A stretch of DNA of 59,916 bases from an uncultured Muribaculaceae bacterium (GTDB taxonomy: Bacteria; Bacteroidota; Bacteroidia; Bacteroidales; Muribaculaceae). The stretch covers positions 1 through 59,916 of the forward strand of contig CAMWYR010000010.1 of assembly GCA_947178505.1 (NCBI GenBank), read 5' to 3'. Both the position numbers and the translations under genes were made by a program. The notes under the pieces were generated by a model. It had not been told where the DNA came from. It was given only the letters and a program-made list of their open reading frames with translations, and searched no databases. Positions 1-6,197 of this stretch are shown in pieces; within the stretch, counting starts at the first letter, position 1; each line of letters begins with the position of its first letter.

Positions 1-2
1 AG

Positions 3-377
3 CCTGATGTCTACGTTCGTACAGCTCGCACACAAGGCGAGTCAACGGTGTTTGGGAGTACCGAAAGCCTCGTGCGCCAGTCCGATATCTTGACCGGCGC
101 CACCACAGGACACACAAACTGGGCGGCGATCCCCGTGACGAAGAAACTTGTAACTGGGACAATTACCGCCGACACGGCCTTGCGGCTTGCGGGCAATATT
201 CCAGTAGGCGAGTCGCTTCACTGCATCATACAAAACAACTCCAGCAAATCTGTCACGCTATCGTTGGCCGCATATCCAATCCGCAACGTTGACTCGCTCG
301 TGCTTCTCGCCGGGCAGCGAGCTGAAGTCAATTTCGTCTATGACGGCGTGAATTACTTTGTAAGGGCAATGAAATGA
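3..377 (+). CDS. Phage protein of unknown function, 5' end outside the window
   Basis: The reading frame is open from base 3 through a GTG at 48 to the stop at 377, so the gene enters from the left and is incomplete. About 124 residues are visible. The visible part is rich in Thr, Ser, Val and Gly with alternating hydrophobic residues, as expected for a beta-rich structural domain such as the end of a tail or fibre protein. I recognise no family. It lies 16 bp upstream of a DUF4376-like phage gene and on the same strand as the lysis genes, so a late structural role is inferred from position only. The GTG at 48 is not a convincing start, because the frame upstream of it reads as normal protein. 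Confidence 0.6.
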   Translation, partial: PDVYVRTARTQGESTVFGSTESLVRQSDILTGATTGHTNWAAIPVTKKLVTGTITADTALRLAGNIPVGESLHCIIQNNSSKSVTLSLAAYPIRNVDSLVLLAGQRAEVNFVYDGVNYFVRAMK

Positions 378-393
378 TTTAATTTAATAATCT

Positions 394-981
394 ATGTATA
401 CGTATCTAAATAAGAATATTCCGGGAAGAATGTTCCGTCCCGAAGAACCGCTGACTGAGGATAACTGCCTGCTTCTGGGTCAAGGTGCTGATGACTATGA
501 GAAAGGCTTATATATCCCTTTGACCAAGGATCAGACGGCCTTTGCTGAGGTGCACCCTGATGCAGATGTGGAGGAGATCCTGAAGGCTGAGATTGATCCA
601 TCCGCTGCGTTGGATCGGGCAAGGAGCAGTAAACTGATCGAACTGGCAGCCTACGATTGTTCAGGGGAGGTGAACAGTTTCCTAATCAACGGAGTATCCC
701 AATGGTTTACGCCGGCCCAACGTGCAAACTATAAGCAATCGGTCGAATCGTCAAAACTTCTCGGTGTGGGGAGCCTTCATTTCTTCGCAGGTGACACCCT
801 TCTGAGCGTCTTAACTGCGGAGGCTGACAGAATGCTTGCTATGATTCAGCTTTATGCAGATGAATGTTATATTACCACGAAAAAGCATCAGACCGCTATC
901 GGGGCTCTGAAGACCGCTGAGGAAGTGGAGGCATACGACATCACGATTGGTTATCCTGAAAAACTGAGTTTCCATGTTTAG
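394..981 (+). CDS. DUF4376-like phage protein
   Basis: A 195-residue protein. The second half has the pattern I associate with DUF4376: a Lys-Leu-x-Glu-Leu-x-x-Tyr-Asp start, then VNSFLING, a tryptophan (SQWF), an Arg-containing helix, a Gly-rich turn, then a long helix ending CYITTKKHQTAIGAL. Proteins of this type occur in phages of gut bacteria near tail genes; their molecular role is not established. The N-terminal 70 residues are not recognised. It starts 16 bp after the previous gene, and its last codons overlap the start of the BspA-like gene by 8 bp, which suggests one late transcript with coupled translation. The family call is from pattern memory. Confidence 0.6.
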   Translation: MYTYLNKNIPGRMFRPEEPLTEDNCLLLGQGADDYEKGLYIPLTKDQTAFAEVHPDADVEEILKAEIDPSAALDRARSSKLIELAAYDCSGEVNSFLINGVSQWFTPAQRANYKQSVESSKLLGVGSLHFFAGDTLLSVLTAEADRMLAMIQLYADECYITTKKHQTAIGALKTAEEVEAYDITIGYPEKLSFHV

Positions 982-1957
982 AAGAAGAATGTTAAATGCA
1001 CAGCAGCCTATCCGCGATGTCATACGGTTCAAATCGTCCGAACCTACATTCAAATACTTTAACAATATGGATGGCCAGGAATCGGAGATCAACGTTACGC
1101 CATATCAGGTAAACGAACTCAAACTCGGCGCCCCATGGACCTCCATGCACTCGACGTTCTCCGAATGCGACGCACTTCTATACGCGGATCTGACAAATTT
1201 CGATACATCTCATGTCTCATCCTTTTACGGTATATTCTTCCAATGCACGAACCTCGAAGAGTTAAGAATAGGTGGTATAGACACTTCTTACGCTACGAAC
1301 CTTAGTCGAATGTTTGCATGGTGTCGTAAACTGAAAACAATCGATACAGGGTCCTTTAATACATATTTTGTCTCTGATATGTCGGAAATGTTTTGGGATT
1401 GCAAATCGCTTGAGCTCCTTGATGTCTCACATTTTGACACAAGTAAAGTTACAAATATGTACCTGATGTTCGCCGGATGCGAAAAGTTGACGTCTCTAAA
1501 TCTACGAAATTTTAACACCGCTCAGGTTACGGACATGACTTCTATGTTCAGAGGCTGCCGTGGCCTTTCATCGCTTGATCTATCAAGTTTCGATACACGG
1601 AAGGTTAAAAATTTCAGATACATGTTCGCAGAATTTGGTTGCCGCGAAACACATCCACCGGAAGACAAACTTGTAAAACTGGATCTTTCAAACTTTCAAA
1701 ACACTTCCGCAGAGTCGTACGAATACATGTTCAGCAACTTTCACGCCCTCAAAGAACTTGATATATCTAAATTCCAACCGACTCCTATCACATCGGACTC
1801 CCAAATAAGATGTATGTTCGACAACTGTTTCAATCTGCGAAAGATAAGATGCACCGGCGCGATGCGCGCCTGGCTCGTTCAAAATGCAGATATCAATTCA
1901 TTACGCCATACACACATGATGCCTGATAATGACGGCGTCTGGGAGTTAGTTGACTGA
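974..1957 (+). CDS. BspA-type leucine-rich repeat protein (DUF285) in the phage late region
   Basis: A 327-residue protein built mainly of about 23-residue repeats with the Treponema-pallidum/BspA LRR signature: MF..C..L..LDLS.FDTS.VT.M. At least seven copies run from about residue 55 to 290, for example LDLSSFDTRKV and LDVSHFDTSKV. There is no signal peptide and no anchoring domain; the N-terminus is short and basic (MFRRRM). BspA-like proteins are usually surface adhesins, but this copy sits between a DUF4376-like gene and the lysis genes, overlapping the former by 8 bp. A role as a virion or receptor-recognition component is inferred from position. An alternative is a moron gene of host benefit. 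The repeat assignment itself is clear. Confidence 0.85.
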   Translation: MFRRRMLNAQQPIRDVIRFKSSEPTFKYFNNMDGQESEINVTPYQVNELKLGAPWTSMHSTFSECDALLYADLTNFDTSHVSSFYGIFFQCTNLEELRIGGIDTSYATNLSRMFAWCRKLKTIDTGSFNTYFVSDMSEMFWDCKSLELLDVSHFDTSKVTNMYLMFAGCEKLTSLNLRNFNTAQVTDMTSMFRGCRGLSSLDLSSFDTRKVKNFRYMFAEFGCRETHPPEDKLVKLDLSNFQNTSAESYEYMFSNFHALKELDISKFQPTPITSDSQIRCMFDNCFNLRKIRCTGAMRAWLVQNADINSLRHTHMMPDNDGVWELVD

Positions 1958-2083
1958 GTTTTAGAATCTCGTTATTTTGCCAATTCCCTGAATACATGAG
2001 AATTAGAAAGATATGCTTATTCAGAAATTGACTGAGATTGTATAATCTGGCAAATCATAATTTAATTTTGGAAAAAAATAACG

Positions 2084-2095
2084 AAAGGAGGTGAT
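2084..2095 (+). promoter_or_regulatory. Extended Shine-Dalgarno sequence of the following lysis-region gene
   Basis: AAAGGAGGTGAT lies directly before the ATG at 2096. It is complementary over 12 bases to the usual 3' end of 16S rRNA. Most genes in this window have no such site, so it stands out and fixes the start of the downstream gene. Confidence 0.85.
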
Positions 2096-2635
2096 ATGAT
2101 AAATCTTGCCGAACTCTCGACTGCCCTTGGAACACTCGTAACGACCTTTACAGCGTTAGGAGGAGTTGGCATCTGGAAATATCGGAAAATGAATAAGCGC
2201 CTGAAAGAGTCCGAGACAAAGTTATCGGAAATCGCAGTGCAGAAAGCGACCCTTGATTTTGAGAAGGAGCGTGTAAATCATCTGCATGAGATTATCGAGA
2301 ATTATAATAAGACCGAGGTTGAACACTCTCAGCGTATTTCGGAGCTCAACCACGCGCTTAACGTAAAGGAGGATGAATTGCGCGACAAGACCGTACAAAT
2401 TCGTAATCTGACCGAAAAGGTCTATAAGTCGGAGCAAGAGGTTAACCGTGTCCAGGATCTACTCAACGATTCAAAGGATGAGATTATAAAACTCACTGAA
2501 GAACGGGATGAAGAGCGTCAGCTCAAAGAGTTCTACAAGCGTTGGCGTTGCGAGAAATCAATCTGCAAGGATCCCGATGGTCGCATACCTCCAAACACAA
2601 AGCTATCATCAGAAACATATATTCACCCCGAATAA
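2096..2635 (+). CDS. Small membrane protein with long coiled coil, lysis region
   Basis: A 179-residue protein. Residues about 7-28 form one hydrophobic segment (LGTLVTTFTALGGVGIW) followed by a basic stop-transfer stretch (KYRKMNKRLK). Residues 33-145 are a continuous charged heptad-like coiled coil rich in Glu, Lys and Leu. The C-terminus is soluble and contains two cysteines. It sits directly before the endolysin gene, with 13 bp between them, so a holin, pinholin-like or envelope-associated role is possible, but I recognise no holin family. The start is fixed by an unusually strong Shine-Dalgarno site. A tail chaperone-like role cannot be excluded. Confidence 0.75.
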   Translation: MINLAELSTALGTLVTTFTALGGVGIWKYRKMNKRLKESETKLSEIAVQKATLDFEKERVNHLHEIIENYNKTEVEHSQRISELNHALNVKEDELRDKTVQIRNLTEKVYKSEQEVNRVQDLLNDSKDEIIKLTEERDEERQLKEFYKRWRCEKSICKDPDGRIPPNTKLSSETYIHPE

Positions 2636-2648
2636 ATCTAAAAATCAA

Positions 2649-3335
2649 ATGCAGACACTAAAAATAGGAAGTAAAGGGTCGGATGTAATTCTTCTCCAGC
2701 AGAAGCTTGGTATCAAAGCAGATGGAATCTTCGGAGCCCAGACAGAAGCATCAGTCAAGAAGTATCAGTCGGAACACGGCTGCACTCCTGACGGGATTGT
2801 CGGTCCTCATACATGGGAGGCGTTAGGTATCCAAAGTGGCGCCGGTAGAGTAATCGATGAGATAATCATCCATTGTTCCGCCACAAAGGAGGGTAAAGAG
2901 GTTAGCTCTGATTCCATCGGCCGATCACACAAAGCGCGTAAATTCTCTTCTTATGTTGCAGGCGGAAAGACTCGTTATATCGGTTATCATTATCTGGTGC
3001 ATCTTGACGGGAGGGTTGAGGAGTGCAGGCCTAACGCCAAGATGGGTTGCCATGCGTCAGGGCATAACGCGCGCTCTATCGGCATTTGCTATATTGGAGG
3101 GCTTGACGCACGAGATATCAATGGCACGATGATTAAGGACACACGCACTACAGAACAAAAGGGGGCTCTTATCAAACTCATCAAGGAGTTAAAGAGAAAA
3201 TACCCGACAATAAAGAGAGTAATCGGGCATCGTGATACTTCTCCGGATCTGAACGGGAACGGGGTTATCGAGCCATTTGAATTTATCAAAGGTTGCCCTT
3301 GTTTCGATGCAAGTGTAGAATATAAAAATCTCTGA
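2649..3335 (+). CDS. N-acetylmuramoyl-L-alanine amidase with peptidoglycan-binding domain (phage endolysin)
   Basis: A 228-residue protein that cleaves the amide bond between muramic acid and L-alanine in peptidoglycan. Residues 1-60 form a PG_binding_1 domain (LKIGSKGSDVILLQQKLG, then DGIFG and GIVGPHTWEALG). Residues 68-225 form an amidase_2 (T7-lysozyme-like) domain with zinc ligands His75 (IIIHCSAT), His194 (VIGHRD) and Cys218 (GCPCFD). There is no signal peptide, so export should depend on a holin-type partner. The frame is open upstream of base 2649, but the ATG at 2649 begins right at the conserved domain and avoids overlap with the previous gene. The candidate spanin gene follows after 3 bp. 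This is a typical endolysin for Bacteroidetes phages. Confidence 0.93.
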   Translation: MQTLKIGSKGSDVILLQQKLGIKADGIFGAQTEASVKKYQSEHGCTPDGIVGPHTWEALGIQSGAGRVIDEIIIHCSATKEGKEVSSDSIGRSHKARKFSSYVAGGKTRYIGYHYLVHLDGRVEECRPNAKMGCHASGHNARSIGICYIGGLDARDINGTMIKDTRTTEQKGALIKLIKELKRKYPTIKRVIGHRDTSPDLNGNGVIEPFEFIKGCPCFDASVEYKNL

Positions 3336-3338
3336 ACT

Positions 3339-3869
3339 ATGAAAGTGATTACATCAATTCTTATACTCTTGGCGCTTATAATGTGCGCATGCCATACATC
3401 AAAGAAAGCTATTTCCTCCCCGCCCGTTATTGTCACCAATACGGATAGCGTCAGGCTGGAATACATCGAGACAGTGCGAATAGACACTGTTATAGTAGAG
3501 GTGCCACTACCGGCTGAATCTGTTTCCCAAGTTGTAAGAGATTCTACCAGTCATGTTGAAACCTCTCTTGCGGAATCCGATGCCTGGATAAATGATGACG
3601 GGACACTCGGCCATTCTATAAAGAACAAGCCACAAAAACTGAAAGCGGAGGTGCCGGTACCGGTGAAGGATACTCAGACCAAGAATACGGCAAGTAGCAT
3701 CAAGGAAATACCTGTTCCATACCCTGAGCCTGTATATGTAGAGAAGAGCCTTACGCTATGGCAGAGCATCCGGTTGGAAGCCTTTTGGTATCTGATAGTG
3801 ATGTTGATTATAGTATTGGGATGGATACTCAGGAAACCCATTTTATCAGTCATACGGAAATTGTTTTGA
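3339..3869 (+). CDS. Candidate one-piece (unimolecular) spanin
   Basis: A 176-residue protein with two membrane-directed ends. The N-terminus is a short signal sequence ending in a lipobox-like MCAC; Cys18, with Ala at -1, is the likeliest lipidated residue. Residues about 149-164 form a C-terminal transmembrane segment (YLIVMLIIVLGW), followed by a basic tail. The middle is Val, Glu and Pro-rich, with repeated VPVP, IPVPYPEP and VPLP motifs, which suggests an extended periplasmic linker. An outer-membrane lipid anchor plus an inner-membrane C-terminal helix is the layout of u-spanins such as phage T1 gp11, which fuse the two membranes in the last step of lysis. The gene is 3 bp after the endolysin and is the last gene before the late terminator. 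Function is inferred from topology and position, not sequence similarity. Confidence 0.65.
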   Translation: MKVITSILILLALIMCACHTSKKAISSPPVIVTNTDSVRLEYIETVRIDTVIVEVPLPAESVSQVVRDSTSHVETSLAESDAWINDDGTLGHSIKNKPQKLKAEVPVPVKDTQTKNTASSIKEIPVPYPEPVYVEKSLTLWQSIRLEAFWYLIVMLIIVLGWILRKPILSVIRKLF

Positions 3870-3890
3870 CTAATGTTGATTAACTAAGAA

Positions 3891-3920
3891 AGAGCCTCGT
3901 TGGGAAACGCGGCTCTTTTT
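3891..3920 (+). terminator. Intrinsic terminator of the phage late transcript
   Basis: AGAGCC (3891-3896) pairs with GGCTCT (3911-3916), with an inner CG/CG extension, and a T run follows. It lies 22 bp after the spanin gene. Confidence 0.8.
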
Positions 3921-3958
3921 ATATCTGAACTTTTTGAAAGGTCTTTAGTAACTTGTAT

Positions 3959-4027
3959 CGGAGCGGCCTTGATGATGTAAAATGATGATGTGTGACGCTC
4001 CGGGCTGTCGTGAGACAGCCTTTTTTT
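3959..4027 (+). ncRNA. Possible small structured RNA or tandem terminator structure
   Basis: CGGAGCG (3959-3965) pairs with CGCTCCG (3996-4002), enclosing 30 bases. The next base starts a second, terminator-type hairpin ending in seven Ts. The two stems abut, so the 3' end would be compact. No TTG/TAnnTTTG promoter lies just upstream. This may therefore be only a second terminator with an accessory stem rather than an independent small RNA. Confidence 0.3.
4003..4027 (+). terminator. Strong intrinsic terminator
   Basis: GGCTGTC (4003-4009), loop GTGA, GACAGCC (4014-4020), then seven Ts. It is the second rightward terminator within 140 bp after the lysis genes. Its T run overlaps the stop codon of the leftward alpha-CTD-like gene. 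Confidence 0.88.
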
Positions 4028-4292
4028 ATTCTGCGAGAGACAACCGATGATAGGCGAGGAAACTCTCCAGCTTCTCCACTGAGGTTTTACCAAGAGATTT
4101 GATTGCCTTGAGGCTTTTTCTGGTCTGCTTAGTCAAATCTCCGAGAGTCCTAATCCCTGCACTTTCAAGAGGGATTAGAATACGGATTGAAATGTCAAAA
4201 TCTATAAGATGAGCCTTTAGAAGTCGCTCCATGTGGAGCCTCGGCTCATCAAACTTTTCAAAATCTTTAATGTTGGGGCGATCGGAATTCAT
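4026..4292 (-). CDS. Phage-region protein resembling the RNA polymerase alpha C-terminal domain
   Basis: An 88-residue protein if started at 4292. Residues 33-88 match the helix-hairpin-helix fold of alpha-CTD along their length: DISIR, LESAGIRTLGDLTKQT, KSLGKTSVEKLESFL and a final RLSLAE that parallels the E. coli ending RGLSLGM. The residue matching E. coli Arg265 (Arg37 here) and the LGK.S turn are kept. The positions of Asn268 and Lys298 are changed to Ile and Thr. It lacks the alpha N-terminal assembly domain, so it cannot replace alpha. It could bind DNA or transcription partners at phage or host promoters (inference). The frame is open to an ATG at 4385, but that extension is encoded by the arms of a terminator hairpin, so 4292 is preferred. 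Confidence 0.75.
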   Translation of the reverse strand: MNSDRPNIKDFEKFDEPRLHMERLLKAHLIDFDISIRILIPLESAGIRTLGDLTKQTRKSLKAIKSLGKTSVEKLESFLAYHRLSLAE

Positions 4293-4312
4293 AATATTTG
4301 AGGTGAGATATG

Positions 4313-4340
4313 AAAAAAGCGGTGGGAACCACCCCACCGC
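4313..4340 (-). terminator. Intrinsic terminator between the integrase and alpha-CTD-like genes
   Basis: Read leftward, GCGGTGGG (4340-4333) pairs with CCCACCGC (4326-4319) across a six-base loop, followed by TTTTTT (4318-4313). It may end the integrase transcript, or act as an attenuator for the promoter located 54 bp upstream. Confidence 0.88.
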
Positions 4341-4393
4341 CAAAGTCAAACCAATAAAACCTATCCAATATTGAAAAGGTCTCATTGACAGTG

Positions 4394-4424
4394 CAAAGAT
4401 AACACTTTATTTGAGATTATCCAA
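4394..4424 (-). promoter_or_regulatory. Bacteroidetes-type promoter inside the integrase 3' end
   Basis: Leftward TTG (4424-4422), a 20-base spacer, then TATCTTTG (4401-4394). It matches the TTG/TAnnTTTG consensus exactly and reads toward the alpha-CTD-like gene. The predicted start near 4389 leaves a leader of about 95 bases that contains the terminator at 4313-4340. Confidence 0.7.
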
Positions 4425-5582
4425 TACCTGACGTACAGCTTTTGTAGCCATTTCTGGGGTTACATAGATATAATTGTAGAGTGACATTCCTCCTTTATCA
4501 ACTCTATGCCCGAGGATGTAATCTATCACGCTTGTACTGATTCCGAGGTCAAAAGCGTGTTGGGAGAATGATTTCCTGGCAGAATAGTAAATTAAGTGCT
4601 TTATGCCGGTAGCCTCCGCAAGTTTCGGCATATTCACAATGAAGAAGAAGTGGCAGTTCGATTTGCGCTGAGAAGGAGTTACAGCAATGTACCCGTCCTC
4701 ACCCTTATAGCGGTTAATGATAATCTTTGCCTCTTCAGGAATAGAGAACTCTACGAACTTATTCTGCTTGGGCCGATCTTCGGTTTTCTTCCTGACGTAG
4801 TGTATGATTTCTGTCTGCTCGTTGAAATTGATGTTAAGCAGGTCTATAATGTTGATTCCTCCAAGATAGTAGGAGAGCATGAAGAGGTCCCGGCACTTCA
4901 TCAGGCATGAGCGTGTCGTCTCAAGGTTCTTAATTTTTTTTATTTCCTCTACTGAAAGCCATGACTGGCGGGCTTCCATCTTCGGCAGCTCATATCCGGC
5001 GAAAGGATCCACTTTGAATTGAACGTATCCGCATCGCTTTGCATAGTTGAGAAGCACCATCAGGAATACGAGATAGTTCCTGACAGTTGAGAGTTTGAGT
5101 CCGCGGTCCCGAAGGAATCTCTCAAGCCCGAGAATGGTGCCGTGCGTTACATTCTCTGCAAGCATCTTAGAGTTGAGATGGCGAGACATTGTGTTCCACA
5201 TATTGATATATCCTTTGCGTGTTCCGTCCTTGATATGGGCGTTGTCCATGTATTCCTCATAGATAGAAAGGAGGGTTCTGTGCTTATAGTTTCCGGCGTT
5301 CTTGAGCTGATACACCAGTTCCGGGCAGGATAGACCATTGAGGTATGCCAACTCATCCACTACGCCTTGATAGCGTTGGAGGATTCCTCTGAGTTTAGTA
5401 TTGAGGAAAGCTGCGTCAGGACGTTTGACGATAGCGCCATTCTTAAACTCCTTGCTGGAGTCGATGATAATGTCAGTGACTATGTATCTGGTTTCTCCAT
5501 TGTGTGCCACTGAGATTCTGACTTTATGCCGGCCACCTTTGAGTACTTTCGCCGGCACAATAACTGCGTTCAATATTGCCAT
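4407..5582 (-). CDS. Tyrosine recombinase / phage integrase
   Basis: A 391-residue tyrosine recombinase that would insert and excise the prophage. Residues 1-85 form a beta-rich arm-type DNA-binding domain. Residues 100-200 form the core-binding (SAM-like) domain. The catalytic domain follows, with Arg231 (CRDLFMLSYYLGGIN), Arg336 within YYSARKSF, His359 (ILGHR) and nucleophile Tyr369 or Tyr371. The position usually occupied by His in HxxR is Tyr333; Tyr is common there in Bacteroidetes integrases, so I do not read it as inactivating. It points leftward, toward the phage genes and against the late genes, and lies next to the host dnaA region. It therefore probably marks the right end of the element. 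Confidence 0.95.
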   Translation of the reverse strand: MAILNAVIVPAKVLKGGRHKVRISVAHNGETRYIVTDIIIDSSKEFKNGAIVKRPDAAFLNTKLRGILQRYQGVVDELAYLNGLSCPELVYQLKNAGNYKHRTLLSIYEEYMDNAHIKDGTRKGYINMWNTMSRHLNSKMLAENVTHGTILGLERFLRDRGLKLSTVRNYLVFLMVLLNYAKRCGYVQFKVDPFAGYELPKMEARQSWLSVEEIKKIKNLETTRSCLMKCRDLFMLSYYLGGINIIDLLNINFNEQTEIIHYVRKKTEDRPKQNKFVEFSIPEEAKIIINRYKGEDGYIAVTPSQRKSNCHFFFIVNMPKLAEATGIKHLIYYSARKSFSQHAFDLGISTSVIDYILGHRVDKGGMSLYNYIYVTPEMATKAVRQVLDNLK

Positions 5583-6197
5583 TTTCGGACAATTTTTAGG
5601 AAATGTTTTTGACTAAAAAGGTCTATTTGACGATTGTCGGCTATTGTCAAATATGGCCACTTACGATAAGGGTTACTAACAAATCCTATTGTAGTTCAGT
5701 TATTTCAGTCAGTTAAGGCGGATACTACAACATATTTACACAAAAATTGTGACATATCCCCATTCATTATAAAAAAATAATAGAGTCGCCACACCTGCCA
5801 CGGTAGGTCCCGGGAGCTTTAGGCCGATTGCCTGCACTGCATTTCAACACGCGGATATATATTTTTTGAGTTTCGATAAATTTATTTTTGTTCCACGCAA
5901 CAGAAATTTTAAAACCTTTTGTATTTGAGTTATTTTGTAGATAAGATGATTTTCTGCTTTTATGACTGTGGAACAAATACTTACCTCAGTGTCTTCTATA
6001 ATTTAATTGTTAAAATTTTGAAATTCAATATATTATAAACAGATTGCTTTTCGATGATGCTTAATAATACTTCCGATTTCTCAAATACCTGAAAATCAAT
6101 CACAAATAAAAAGAATGAATTTACCAAAATATTTTGAATTTTTTTTTTAGAAATTTTTGTTATTATTTTGTAATTGGAAAGAAAAGCCCATCCGATT
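5583..6197. other. Phage-host junction region without a gene
   Basis: This 615-bp region between integrase and dnaA is AT-rich and has no convincing ORF. It holds an inverted repeat (5625-5652) near the integrase and a GC-rich patch at 5786-5850 with three small dyads: ACCTGCCACGGTAGGT (5793-5808), CCCGGG (5809-5814) and AGGC/GCCT (5821-5833). A very AT-rich tract runs from about 5990 to 6170. The right attachment site should lie here, but it cannot be pinned down without the left end. I see no good DnaA boxes (TTATnCACA). Confidence 0.5.
5625..5652. repeat. Inverted repeat upstream of the integrase
   Basis: ATTTGAC (5625-5631) and GTCAAAT (5646-5652) are perfect inverted arms separated by 14 bases. 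The spacer also contains ATTGTC twice in the local sequence. Lying about 45-70 bp upstream of the integrase start, it could be an operator or an integrase arm site. Confidence 0.45.

Noticed and set aside
4293-4385. N-terminal extension of the alpha-CTD-like protein with a membrane-like segment
   Set aside because: The hydrophobic stretch is encoded by the terminator hairpin and its T run, so it is more likely an accident of the frame than a real membrane helix.
5786-5850. tRNA gene or remnant as phage attachment site
   Set aside because: The GC-rich patch has small dyads, but no T-loop (TTCGA) or acceptor pairing was found on either strand.
5583-6197. Chromosomal origin with DnaA boxes upstream of dnaA
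   Set aside because: No TTATnCACA site with fewer than two mismatches was seen. AT-richness alone is not enough.
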